Part shown: piece after piece, positions 26,801 to 38,828 of the stretch
Numbering within the stretch: the first letter of the stretch is position 1
Layout: each line of letters begins with the position of its first letter
From: Trichosporon coremiiforme
Taxonomy: Eukaryota > Basidiomycota > Tremellomycetes > Trichosporonales > Trichosporonaceae
Assembly: GCA_039545355.1 (NCBI GenBank)
Contig: BCJJ01000001.1
Location: 1,300,570-1,364,569 of the forward strand
Direction of reading: 5' to 3'
Length of the DNA stretch: 64,000 nt
The notes under the pieces: generated by a model
What the model saw: only the letters and a program-made list of their open reading frames with translations
Database searches by the model: none
Told to the model about the DNA's origin: nothing
Program-made: the position numbers and the translations under genes

Positions 26801-29241
26801 CTGAAGACCTTGAAACCTCTGAGCAAGAGCAGCAGGAGGATGAACGCCGGACGGCACCGTCTGCGTTTTCTCCAGAGGAGGAACAGACCGCAAGCGGTCA
26901 GACCAAGAGCACGGCACCGGCGCCTCCAACATCCCCACCTGCACCTCCTCTTCCAGAGACCGTTTCAATTAGCGACTCAGGGACACAAGTCGAAAGCACT
27001 CCGTCGCCTCGTGGCCGTCCCCAGGTATCTGCCGACACAGAAGGCAGTCACTTTTCATCTTCGCAGCCCCAAGGCAAGGAGGTTCATGCCGAACCTACGC
27101 CGAACCCACTGTCCACCTCCAGGATCCCGCTCGCGACTGCAGGACGGCCTGCGGCTACTCAGTCCAGTGCCCATGCATTGCCGTCCAATCTGGCCAAGCC
27201 GACGGCCCCCACGCCTGCTCAGCCTCAGCCTATCATCCCCTCGCCTGCTGTTAGCGCCGCCTCTCAATCAGTTCAGAAGCCAGAGACGCCTTTGGATCGG
27301 ACATCGTCGTCTTTCGTCAAAGAGCAGAGTCGTCAAATCGAGCAAGCTCTGGGCCGTCGGCCAGCCATCCCGAGCAAACTCAGCAAACAGGTCATCCCCA
27401 GTTCTTCGCCTGCAGAGTCCCCCGTGGCTGAGCGAACGTATTCCTCCCCCCAGTCCCGCGCATCGCATGAGGGTCAGACCAGCCCTTCAGCTGCCTGGAG
27501 GCGACAGTCGGACGTCGTGGAAACCTCGTTTGCATCAAGCTCGTCATCTTCACGCCTTAAGAGACGCTTTGAGGACCACTTCGACGGCGACGACTCGGAG
27601 CGGTACGCGCATCGCGCGTCATTGCACGACGAGCTCACTGCGGCCTCGGACTCGGGCTCAGACTTTGATCCCGAGTTCCCGTCCATGGTGGCCGTGTCGT
27701 CCATTGACCCTCGAGCAGCCGCCAGGGCTGCAGCGATTTTGAAGATGCACCACAACTGGATCGAGAACGGTATCTTCCCCGACGGATCCCGAGTGGGAAC
27801 CCCAGGGCCGCAGGAGCGCAGCCGCGCTCGATCAGTTGGTGCCCTCGAGACTCCGCAAACGACCCGGCACCGCACCACCCACGAGACCCCTCACTCCCGG
27901 TTCTTTGACAGCATCGAGAGCTCAAGACTCATCTCCAAGGAGGAGCTGCTCCATGAAGCTGAACTGGAACTGGTTGCAACGTCGAAGTCTCGTCCTGGCA
28001 CCCCGTTCGCAGCCGACTCTCCGATGCGACACATCCCTGGAGCATGGGCTGCGACGCCTCATGGACGTACGCCGAAGCGCAAGCGTGACTCGGACGAGCA
28101 CACGCAAGATGAACATCAGCCGGCTCTCGAGACTCCCTCCCAGCCTCATCCTCATTTCGACTCCAGCACCTACGAGGGCAACGTTGATTGTCGATCATGG
28201 ACCAAACGCGACTGGAAGTATCTCGAGAAGACGTTCAAATACCTTGCTTCGAAGGCGGACGGCCCAGGCGTCAACTTTGAGGCAGTCGTAGACGCGTTCC
28301 TCAAGCAGACTGGGAAGGAGGCGGTAGGTGAGTGGAGCCGGGAGGTGCTTCTGATGCGCGTGAGAGCCTTGGCAAGGAGGCACGGGCAGACGGAGGCGAC
28401 GGGTGACCGGGGAGCCAAGCGGCAGAAGACAACTGCGCCTTTGGACGCGCCGCCCTCTACTCTCCGAAAGGTCATGGGATGGCTGTGGCGCGGCAACGCG
28501 AAGCCTCAAGACACCACCGAGCCTGAAACCACCACCGCCACTGCCGCTAAGCCCAAGAAGCAGAAACGTGACAATGACTTCCTGCAAACCCGGGAAGACT
28601 CATTCGAGATTGGAGAGGTCACCATGGCTGCCACGCCGAGCCGCCCTCGAGATCGTCACCATGCGTCAGCGCCTCCTGAAGACGAGGATGTACACCACGC
28701 GGAACGCAGCTTCGAGGTCGACCTCGAGCGCGGTCACCGGTCTTATGACATCCCATACGACGAGGAGGAAGAGTATGAGGAGTTTTTTCCGGAGCCGACG
28801 ACGTACACCGCACGGGGCGAGCGATCGTCGGTAACTGAAGCCTCAACGTCGATGTACGATCACCATCACCACCACGCATCGACGCCATCATCCACGAGGA
28901 AGATCTACCCAGAACTTCCCAATCTCCACTTCCCCAGTCGACCGCACTCGTTGGCGTCCTCGACCAAGCACCACGAGGAGAGACGCCCTGCCGGCTCGCG
29001 GTTACCTGTCATGGGCACGCCGCGACCGCGAGCACGTGTGCGCTCCGACTCGTCGATCGCGGATACGTCCATCGCCTCGCGCCCCGGCAGCGTGCGCGAC
29101 ATGGTGCGCGGGTTCGAGGAGACGCAGGAGCTTGACTTGTCATTCGAGTCGGCGCGCAGGGAGCGGGAGAAGAACGAGCTTCTCGGCCTGCGGCGCGTGC
29201 GCAGCGTAGTCGAGAAGGTGAAGGAGCAGCACCAGTTGTGA
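20849..29241 (+). CDS. Very large disordered Ser/Pro-rich protein with conserved C-terminal W-rich region
   Basis: Predicted exons are 20849-21292 and 21346-29241 (53-nt intron, GTGAGA..CTGACTGCAG), giving about 2,779 residues. A second in-frame Met at 20966 (MSRSKAGSSSK) is an alternative start. I do not recognise the family. Most of the chain is Ser/Pro/Thr/Glu-rich, with many SP/TP sites and QSS-VKAKxxTPQ repeats around 25,860-25,970. Only the last quarter looks folded: DPRAAARAAAILKMHHNWI (about 27,706-27,762), ISKEELLHEAELELV, then a Trp-rich helical region SWTKRDWKYLEKTFKYLA..VLLMRVRALARRH (about 28,194-28,382), and a charged C-terminal helix. An NLS-like PKRKRD precedes the Trp-rich part. 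A scaffold role in the nucleus or at a spindle/septum structure is only a guess from composition. Confidence 0.8.
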
Positions 29242-31506
29242 GCGTGCACGCTGTATAAGATAGTCCATTCGCATTTCCGTCTTGGTTATAATTCCACCCA
29301 ACTACGTATATCACTACTATGCCACTGTATGTCACTCTATTCTGTGCACTTCTGCTGCAATCCAACGCTGGAATCAGGTTCGTCGCGTGTTGTTCGGCCT
29401 GCACTAGACTCTCTGGTGGACCGTTCGGGCAGTGGGTTCTTACGAGATTTGTCCCGTAGCGCCCTCTGGTGCGGCAGGACGCGCCGCCACACGTGTTTGG
29501 TGTTTCAGGTCACTAAGGCGTGTCAGGGTGCTTTCGCCTCGGTTGGACCTGGTACCAGTCGTTGCTGGCGAGAAAAGCGCAGGTGATGACGAGAAAGCAG
29601 GCCATATCGAAGAGACGAAAGAGACGGCTGTGCACAAGAAGGGTTCTGCATTCTGTAATGAGCACGATAGAAGTTCAGCTGACAGAGTCAAAGAAGGTGC
29701 CATGCAATGCGTCGAACATTGCACCAGGCTGCACAAGGAGCGTCTGACATGTTACGTCAGGAGGTCTTAGTCGCTGGCCCGGACCCTGGGCAGCATGCAT
29801 GTTCGATGGATCAATGGTTCCAATGGACCGATGCGTCCTGGCAGGCAGAAGTCAGACGCGCTGCAGTAGCGCGATAGCACGATAACACTTACGAAGGGTA
29901 GAGTGCGCCTTGCAGTACGGGGCATTCTCTTCCGCGATCGCGGTGCGCGGTGGATCAGCTGTAGTCTCAGATGGTTAGTGCAGCCGCGCTCGCCTGTCCG
30001 GCGATGGTCTCGAGGTCCTCCTGTGCCATCGATGCCGTCTCGGTGTTGCGGACCGTTTTCCTGGGAAGAGGAAGAGTACGCAGCACCCGGCGAGAGTAGT
30101 CAGAGGATTGAAACCGACACACGGGTCGCCTTCCGCCGGCGCCAGAGACAGTCTGAATAGCAGGAGTGTTAGTGCCGCATGCCGTTCTGCCGGGTTCGAG
30201 GAAGAAGAGCCAGGAGCATCCTCGGATGAAGAGAGAGAATGGTGTGCAGCGAAGGATTAGGTGGCAGCCTGGGCTTTTTATCATGTTAACTTGAATCCCT
30301 CCGCCCTTCTGGTCTGCTGGCTTCTGTGGATACTGTCGAGTGCGACTATCAAGCCCTTTCGTCGGAAGCACGCCCACTGGCGTCCGGGACGTGTTGCCCA
30401 ATCGCGCAGCTTGCGATGCCGGGCTCGCGACGAGCATGCAGCCCAAGCAGCACGTCGGTCCAGCCCGTCAAGGGGTGCAAGCGATCCGTCGAATGCAGCA
30501 CGAAGGGACGCTTTGAAAAGCAGGGGGACAGGGACGACCGGCACAACCTCCAAGGTTCCGAGGGTTCGCAGGGTCTTGCCGTCCTTAGCGCCTGGCTTCA
30601 GTTATCACCGTACGGTGTGCATGGGCTACGCGCACGCACGTATCCCTCTTGACGTTGACGGCCGCTCATTGTCCATCCGGCGTCGACTTTTGCCTTCGCT
30701 ACATACTCCGACTGGCACGCCCATCACGACGACTCGACGCGCGCACGCCGATCTCTTGCGCTTGCACCCCGTCGCACCCGTCGTCGTCAGTCTCCCTGTC
30801 GCTCTTTAACTTTCACTGCACATCGTGAACCTCCTTCGCGCCCGCCGACCCGCACCTCAGCGCAACTCGCGACCTACCTCGATCAACGCCACTAGCCTTA
30901 CCCCTCACGGCTCACGGCCCCGGGCCCTCGCTGCCCTCACTGCCCTCACCCGCTCTCGTTACTCCACTTCCACTGTAAGCCAACGGCACGGGGTCACTTG
31001 TCGCTCGCACGCGCGAACGCACGCACGGTCCATCGCCTTCACTGCCTGCTCGCCCTCCATCCCTACCACCGTACCACTTTCCACACGTCCACACGCCTAC
31101 CACGCATCATTGGGCCCCTCTCGGAACGCCGGACGCCTGCCATTGGTGATGTGGAACTGAACGCACGCAACTGAACGCACGCCGTCCAGAGCCGAGCCGA
31201 CACTTTTGATCTCTTGGACAATCAGCTAGTCGATATCCACGCCTCGAACTGGGGCTAGACCTCTTAGAACTTGCGACCGCGCGCTTTGCCATCACGACCG
31301 CGACCGCGCGACCACGCGATCGCTCGTCCTTCGGCACTAGAGACCGCTCGCTAAACATCGTAAACGATACCACGGTGAACTGTACGCCCGCCTTTGTCCA
31401 CATTCACTCTTTGCCCGACGCGATCGATACCGCCCCTCGCCTCCCCGTGCCAGCTCGCTGAGCCTCTCGGTCACCCGCACGCCTTCCTTCCCTTTCGCCA
31501 GCCAGC
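29242..31506. other. Intergenic region with possible spliced transcript signals
   Basis: No protein gene is supported. Minus-strand sequence at about 29,750-30,290 has well-formed splice-like signals (GTAAGT donor at 29,894-29,889; a CTGAC..CTGCCAG acceptor ending near 29,841) and a TATA-like stretch near 30,280, so a small gene or non-coding transcript may lie there. From about 30,650 to 31,500 the + strand is C-rich with short CTC/CCCT runs, like the leader of the myosin gene. Confidence 0.4.
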
Positions 31507-34500
31507 ATGACGACCGAAATCAAGGAGCGCGTTTCGCACGACCTTGCGGCTCTCCCCGTCCACACGAATGGTCAGTGTCTCAGTATTCGAGATATTTCCG
31601 ATAGCCGGCTGACTTTCCGCAGAGGCGCTCACCAACGTCCTCGAAGACCGCTATGACAACCACGAAGTGTATACCAACTGTGGTATCCTGACAGTGAGGA
31701 AGATCGGTTAGCGAGCGAGAATCTGACAGTCCAGCTCGCCGTCAACCCGTTCGCCAACGTTCCCGGACTCTGTAAGCTCCAATATCGTCGACTAAGCTGA
31801 CAGTCGCAGACGAGCCCGACGTGCGACGATCATTCTACGGTGTGCCGTCACACTCGCAACGACCACACGTGTACGCTGTCGCCGAAAACGCCTACCAAGC
31901 GTTGTTCAACGGAGACAAGCGTAACCAGACTGTCGTCATCACCGGAGAGAGGTGAGACAGCTATGAGCCTGGATGTTTTGCGCAGCTAGACTGACATTGC
32001 AGTGGTTCCGGAAAGACGATCTCATGCAATCACTCGATTGAGTACCTCGCCGCGCGCGGGTCGAGTGGCGGCGACCTCGCTGACAAGCTCGTTTCCGCCA
32101 GTACGGTGTTGGAAGCCTTCGGAAACGCTCCGACAGTGCACAACGCGAACTCTAGTCGATACGCCAAAGTCGTCAACGTGCGTAGCTGAACGGTGGTTCA
32201 AACATAGCTGACAGCCAGATCCATTTTGACCTGAAGGGAGCCTTGACAGGAGCGTCCGTGTCTACGTTCCTCCTCGAGCGAGGTCGCGTTATCGACGACC
32301 GACCTTTCCACATCGTCACGCTGTTACGGAAACTGCGTGAGACTGGCGAGAAATCGGAAGGTTTCACCAAGGTCTGCACGGCTCTGTCGGAACTGGGGCT
32401 AGACGAGGAGAAGCAGGAACGCATTTGGTCGGTGCTTGAGGGCCTTGACCATCTGACCGCGGGAAACGTCGCGCCGGCAGCAGAATGTTTCGGCCTCGAT
32501 CCGCAACAGTTCCACGACGCTCTCACGGTGCGAACAGTGAAGGCGGGCAACGTCGACACGGTGAACAAGCCGAGAATAGGCGCCGAGCTCAAAGCGGCCC
32601 AGGAGGGTCTCGTGCGAGCGCTCTACGCGTGGCTGTTCGAATGGCTCGTCGCCGAGGTCAACCACGCCCTCGGTGCCGCCGACTCGGAGGGGCCATGTAT
32701 CTCCCTCATCGATATTTTCGGTTTCGAGAGCTTTGAGCGGAATACGCTGGCCCAGTTCCTGATCAACTGGGCCAACGAGCAGCTGCAGCGGCAACTCTCG
32801 AAGGACGTTCTCGAGCGCCAGGCCGAGGTGTACATGGATGAGGGAATCGAAATGGAGAAGCCGACGCCTCAGCCATCATGTCTCGAGCTCATCGCCAACA
32901 AGCCCGGCCGCAAGACGCAGACCGGTATTGCCTGCCTGCTGGACGATGAGACGCGGCGTCTCGGTCTCGGACTGGGAGGCACGGACGAGACGTTTGCGGG
33001 TAACATCAATCTGGAGTGCCACAAGTTACACGGCTACGTCCGGAGCCCGTACACGAAGCCGAACGAGTTTGTCGTCGCCCACTACGCCCGCCAGGTCAAG
33101 TACGACACGCGGGGTTTCCTCGCCGCGAACTCGGAGCGTGTCGACGACAAGCTTCTCAACTGTCTCACGAGCGGCGGCGAGTTCATGCAGATGCTCGTCC
33201 TCCCGCGCACCGTCGGTCGCAACTCCTTCGCCAGTGTAGTGACATCATTCCGCAAGTCGCTTGACGAGCTTAACAACCTCCTCACAAACACTCGCGTCCA
33301 CTACATCCACTGCATCAAGCCAAACAACGAGGCCAAAGCCTGGGTCTTCCGCCGCGATCTCGTTTCCGTCCAGGTTGGCGCTGCCGGCATCACGCAGATC
33401 GCGCGGTTCGCGCGCGAGTGCGGCCCGTACCGCGTTCCTCATGCCGAGATGGCGCCGTACTACCTCGTACTAGACACACCGCCGAACGACATGCAGGAGG
33501 TCGTCAAGGCGCTCTCCGACATTGCAGGCGACCCGAAGGGAGTGCAGGTCGGAAGATCGTTCGTCTTCTTCAATGCCACTGCGCTGTCCAAGATCGACGC
33601 TGCGCTGGAACACAAGGTCGAAGTTCTGACTCGGCTGCAGTCCGCGGCGAGGCGCTTCGCGACCCAGCGCAACTTCATCGAGCGGAGAGACGCTATGCGC
33701 CGGAAGAAGGAAGAGGAGCGGAGGGCTGCAGAGGCGCTGCGCAAGCAGCTGGAGGCTACTGCCGCCAAAGAGCGTGAGTTAACTAAACAGCGTCGTGTAT
33801 CGTAACTGACTTGTCCAGGAGCCGAGGTCGAAGCCGCTCGAGTTGCGAAGCGGGAAGAGCGCGAAAGGTCATTGTCGATGGGCAAGGAGAAAGAGGTGCC
33901 GAACGGAAACGGGGACGCCGGACCGCTGTCTGCCGACACGACGCATATGACCGTCAACACCGACACGACCGTTGCGACCGAGACGCCCGGATCGCCGGTC
34001 TCGTGGACCTCATCCATCACTGAGGAGGAGAGTGTCGACGATCTGTTCCATACACCGCCAGTGCCGACACGAGAGCAGCTCGTCACCGCGCCTGTCGCCA
34101 AGCCGGACTTTGTTTCTCTGCTTGTGCGCGAGATCATCAACAGCGCTGGAGACTACGAGACGACTGCTACCGCCGGCTCGCTCCTGGCGCGTATCGTTGC
34201 CTGGCACCGAGAGCGGGAGATGGCCGCCGTACCAGACAAGATCACGACCGAGCTCACCTCCGGCCTGCGCGCGCTTACGGAGCGAAACTCGATCCCGAAA
34301 ATCTGGTGCGCGCTCTCGTTGTCCCAGGCCGTGCTCGAGTCTGGCTACTCGGCTCCCCTCGAAGCCCTGCAAGCTCAGCTGTTCGACCACCTCATGAAGT
34401 GCATCTACGGTCCGGCGGAGAAGACGACAACCGCGCTCCTGGGGTCGCACGACGGCCAACACTCGAACCACTTCATGGAGTCGGTCATGCACTCGCTTAC

Positions 34501-35028
34501 CGCGTTCCCTAAGCAGATCCGTAAGGGGACTGCTTATGCAATGTTCACCCGCGAATACCAGCTCTTGGTGCAGGCAGTCTTGACCGGTATCGGCAACGAG
34601 ACTGCCGCGCGCGCCTTGAGATTCCTTGAATCAGAGAAGAGTGAGTTGGCTTTGCTCGGATACGAACTGACAACAGACATGCGCGAGTATGCGGGTATGC
34701 TGAACATGCCGCTGGAGCGGGTGCTGCTGTCGATGCTGCAGACTGTCTCGGAGGGAGGAGTGAGTCGCCCGATCTGTCACTGCTGACCCATCAGACGCCG
34801 TCAAGCCGTTCCCAGCTGGGATCGCTGCGTAGCAAGCAGACGATTCGGCACCCGACCAAGGCGACGAACGCAGCTCTGGCTGCCGCGGGCTTCCAACCGG
34901 TTGACATCCGATCAGATCTCCAGTCGACTTTGCGCACGGCGAACGACCAGTGCACGCTGCCCGAGCGGATCCTTGACTCGCTCGTCACGGTCCGCAAGTT
35001 CCACGACTGGGAGGCGCAGGCGCTCTAA
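31507..35028 (+). CDS. Divergent, compact myosin heavy chain of unclear class
   Basis: Predicted exons: 31507-31570, 31623-31693, 31735-31771, 31810-31951, 32003-32177, 32219-33773, 33819-34640, 34677-34759 and 34795-35028, about 1,060 residues. The motor has a P-loop GESGSGKT (103-110), switch I NANSSRYAK (152-160), switch II DIFGFESF (about 328), the actin-binding FRKSLDEL..HYIHCIKPNN, and one degenerate IQ-like site LQSAARRFATQR (about 632), followed by a short charged helix. There is no N-terminal SH3-like subdomain, and the spacing between switch I and II is clearly shorter than usual. The tail (about 430 residues) has no long coiled coil, no TH1/SH3 of class I and no chitin synthase domain; a helical part (ALQAQLFDHLMKCIYG) is faintly like the class V DIL domain. 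Nucleotide-binding residues look intact, so ATPase activity is plausible. Confidence 0.85.
34641..34676 (+). other. Cryptic in-frame 36-nt intron in the myosin gene
   Basis: Begins GTGAGT, has GAACTGACAACAG at its end and is 36 nt with no stop, so ORF reading passes straight through. Removal joins LESEK|NMREYAGML. It matches the form of the obligatory introns in the same gene. Confidence 0.7.
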
Positions 35029-36249
35029 CCACCAAGCTAATGACGAAAACACTTTGGACGAGGACACTGCAACTACCCACTGAACCACATCCATCCTCAC
35101 ATTACCACTGCCACGACATATGACACTCATTGAGACTGAGAACACCAGTTCCTTACTTCCCTCTTTATCAATTACTGTTCACTGGGCCATGTATTGCATT
35201 TTTTGTTGCCATCGGTGAGCTGCGTCAAGTGACGAGCGGCTGACTGGACTGACTGCGCTGTCGAAATTACTGGTGGCCAATGCGGCTATCTGAGGTCATC
35301 CAGGGTCCTTTTAGGTCCGAAGGCGCCGAGGATCGGGAACTAGGCACGGCTACTAGAGGTCGTGGAAACAGTGCCTGCCAATCAGGCGCGGTACGTGCGG
35401 TAGGGTGTCCAGTCCAGTCAACCGGTCCTCTGTAGTGGCGCAGCGGAAGAACGTTTGAACCGGGCTGAACCGATCCGACCGAGAGATGTACCCCGCTTGC
35501 GCGCTTGAGCGCCAAGACCTGCAGACCTGAGTACTTCGGCACGTAACGATCAATTGCAGCTGGCCCGCGTCTTGTCGTCTTCACCTTGAGCGCAAAAGCC
35601 CCAGTCGCCCTAGATGATCAGGAATCGGCTGCACTGCAGAAGGGGTCCGGAAGCTGATGCAGCTGAGGCAGCGCCCGGAACGCAAGGCAGGTTATTGTAT
35701 TATTCCCCTCACTCCTCGCGCTGAAGGACCCTGGCTGATGGATGGGTGGTGCACAGAGGCATCCCTCACTCGCTGGCACTACGCTGGAAGCCATGATCAG
35801 CCTTAACCTAACCGATGGGCTGAGCCGGCTCCTACCGATGCCCGGTGACGGCCGTTGACGCCTGCTGGCAGTGCCCGCTCGAGTCTTGGCTCCCAAGAAT
35901 CGAGTGAAATCGAGTGGCCCCAGACTAGTCCGCAACGCTTGATTCGCTTGATTCACGTCTTCCCCTCCAGTCGATCCAGTCAACCGCCCTCAGCTGCATC
36001 CTCCTTCGCTCGACTGCCCCAGCGCCTCAGCTGCCTCGCTGCCTCGCCACAGGCATTCACAGGCATCCGTGCACACAGCACATACTCCAGCCCAGTCACC
36101 CGCGGCCCCAGGCGACCCCGCTGGCGCTTATCGGGCAACACGCATCGTACTAATAAACTCGCTCCTTCCTCGACACCTTAGCTTTCTTCTCCGCCCCTCA
36201 AGACGATCCCCATTCCTCAACCGCATCCTTTCCCATCGCCTAATTGACT
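35029..36249. other. Intergenic region, no gene supported
   Basis: 3' flank of the myosin and promoter of the PARP gene. Sequence from about 35,900 to 36,240 is C/T-rich, consistent with a leader. Nothing else recognised. Confidence 0.6.
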
Positions 36250-38481
36250 ATGCCCCCCAGACGCTCTGCTCGCGGAGCTGCTGCGGCGGCACTCGTCCCC
36301 GCCCCCGCCGCAAGGGTACCAGCACCAACTCCCAGCCCGCCACCAAAGCCGAAGGCGAAAGCGAAGAACCCCTACCCCCTGCGCGGGTGCCGTATCGCCG
36401 TCAGTGGTGCGCTGCCAGGCCTGACGCACGAGGACGTGCTGGAGAAGGCGAAGGCGCTCGGCGCCGCGACGACGCAGAACGTGACGGCCACGGTGACGCA
36501 CCTGATCACGACGGAGCAGGAGGTCGGCGACGAGACGCCCAAGGTCCGCGCGGTCAAGAAGTTTGGCAAGGCCAAGATGGTCGCCATAGACTGGCTCGAG
36601 AAGTGCGAGAAGGACGGAGAACGGGCCCCAGAGGACGAGTACGAGCTCAAGCCTAAGAATGCCTCCGCGTCTTCCTCGTCGTCCACCAAGGCTGCTAACG
36701 GCGCCGCCAAGCCCGCTGCTAGCGGCACCAAACGCGCTGCCTCGCCGGCCAGTCCGGCCATGCCGGGCCCCGTGAAGAAGAGGAGCAAGAAGCATCGTGA
36801 GCTGAAGCCATTAAGGAAGCAGCTGACAGATCCCAGAGGTCAAGGTCCCGCCCTCTCCCTCGAAGAACAACTGGGCCGCGGACGACCTCGAACCCAGCGC
36901 CCAGAAGGCAACTAGCAAGGACATCTGCGTCATGCTTGACGAGGGTGCCCCTGCCAACTACAACGTCTACATCGACGCGGACCTCACCATCTGGGACGCC
37001 TCGCTGAACCAGACCAACGCTTCCAATAACAACAACAAGTTCTACCGTCTCCAGGTGCGTTGCGCAGCTCCCTAACAGCCTGTCTTGAGCTGACTCAACA
37101 GCTCCTCCAGAACGGCGGCATCTACAAAACCTGGTCTCGCTGGGGCCGCGTCGGCGAGGTTGGCCAGTCGGCGCTGCTTGGCTCTGGATCACTCGCCGAC
37201 GCCCTGAAGCAGTTCGAGAAGAAGTTCAAAGACAAGTCTGGCCACAAGTGGGACGACCGTTCTTCAGCCCCGAAGGTCGACAAGTACACTTTCGTTGAGC
37301 GCAGCTACGCGCCCGACTCGGACGAGGAGGACGATGCCGAGGTCGAGGCGAAGAAGGAGGAGTACGAGACACCCAAATCCAAGCTTCCCCCTCAAGTGCA
37401 GCAACTTATGGAGTTCATCTTCAACCCGACCTTTATGAACGCGACGATGGCTGATCTGAACTATGACGTTAAGAAGCTGCCTCTCGGCAAGTTGAGTAAG
37501 AACACGATCACACGCGGATTCCAAACGCTTAAGGATCTGATGGAACTTCTCGATGACCAGAGTTTGGCGCAGTCACGCTATAACTTGGCGTACGCGCCCG
37601 CCGTCGAGCAGCTGTCCAACCAGTACTACTCCGTCATCCCCCACGCCTTTGGCCGCAACCGCCCGCCCGTCATCGCCAACGAGGCCATGCTCCGTCGCGA
37701 GCTTGACCTCCTCGAATCGCTCAGTGAGATGAAGGAGGCGCAGAACATCTTAAAGGGCCGCAAAGACTCGCGCGACAACCCCTCCGACGCCCAGTACGAG
37801 GCGCTCGGCATGGAGGAGATGACGCCTCTCGACCACTCCTCGAGCGAGTTCAAGCAGCTCGCCGAGTACCTGCTCGAGACCAAGGGCTCGACGCACTACA
37901 TCAAGTACCAGATCGAGGAGATCTTCCGCATCGAGCGCAAGGGCGAGGAGGACCGCTTCGAGAACAGCAAGTTCAAGAACGTCAAGAGCGATCGCCGTCT
38001 GCTGTGGCACGGCTCGCGCACGACCAACTTTGGCGGTATCCTCAGCCAAGGACTCCGCATCGCGCCGCCCGAGGCGCCCGTCTCGGGCTACATGTTCGGC
38101 AAGGGCATCTACCTGGCCGACATGTCGTCGAAGAGTGTCAACTACTGCTGCAGCTCGTTATCGAACGGCACGGCGCTTCTGCTGCTGTGCGAGGCCGAGC
38201 TCGCCGATCCTCTGCAGAAGCTCACTAACGCGTGCTACACGGCCGGCGACGACGCGCTCAAGACGGGCATGTACTCGACGTGGGGCCAGGGCACGACGGG
38301 CCCAAGCAAGTGGAAGGACGCGGGCAGCGTCCACGAGCGCTTCAAGGGCACCAAGATTCCCGACCTCAGCAAGAAGCCCGGCGACACGGGCGTTCCCAAC
38401 GCGTACCTCGCGTACAACGAGTTTATCTGCTACGACGTCGACCAGATCCGTCTCCGCTACCTCTTCCGCGTGCGTACGTAG
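36250..38481 (+). CDS. Poly(ADP-ribose) polymerase (BRCT-WGR-PARP)
   Basis: Predicted exons are 36250-36796, 36837-37054 and 37102-38481, giving 714 residues. Order: an Ala/Pro/Lys N-terminus; a BRCT domain (about 43-125, LRGCRIAVSGALPG to IDWLEKC); a basic linker; a WGR domain (about 205-320, with IYKTWSRWGRVGEVG); a helical regulatory domain (about 350-480); and the ART catalytic domain (about 490-714). The H-Y-E triad is present: LLWHGSR (about 556), GKGIYLAD (about 591) and NEFICYD (about 694), so polymer formation is expected. No zinc fingers precede the BRCT, as in other fungal PARPs. It uses NAD+ to modify chromatin proteins after DNA damage. The join at 36796|36837 uses the acceptor ATCCCAG; a nearer CTGACAG gives the wrong frame. 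Confidence 0.95.
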
Positions 38482-38735
38482 GCGCACAGTTGTACAGTTC
38501 CCCCATCATACACTACCACACCTGTTCAAGCATCTGTTGTTTTCATGACCCCAATACCCGATGAAAGCATTGACTGTACGCTTCGTTGCACCGAATCCCT
38601 CGGACCTTGTTTGGGAGAGCATGCGTAGCATGCATGCGACTAACATCGAAGGAGAGGAAGGAGCTGGGTGCGTCAACGCGATTACGTAATCCATCACTAG
38701 GCTATGAGTTAGCGTGATTTACCTAAACCATGAGC

Positions 38736-38822
38736 GGGTTGTTGATCCAGTGGTTAAGATGGCTGCCTTCCATTACTTGGAAGATATAGCAGCTTACCGG
38801 GGTTCGAATCCCCGACAACTCA
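38736..38822 (+). tRNA. tRNA-Gly(UCC) with 15-nt intron
   Basis: Acceptor GGGTTGT (38736-38742) pairs with ACAACTC (38815-38821) with one G-U, discriminator A. The D arm is ATC/GAT with AGTGGTTA in the loop; the anticodon stem is GCTGC/GCAGC; the T arm is CGGGG-TTCGAAT-CCCCG. Anticodon TCC is at 38769-38771, U33 precedes it, and an intron at 38773-38787 follows base 37; the intron's GGAAG pairs with CTTCC around the anticodon, as is usual for pre-tRNA. A-box (TGATCCAGTGG) and B-box (GGTTCGAATCC) are both good, and a TCTTTT terminator starts two bases after the gene. It reads GGA (and by wobble GGG) codons. Confidence 0.92.
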
Positions 38823-38823
38823 T

Positions 38824-38828
38824 CTTTT
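38824..38828 (+). terminator. RNA polymerase III T-run terminator
   Basis: TCTTTT directly after the tRNA-Gly 3' end; four T's are sufficient for Pol III termination. Confidence 0.75.
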
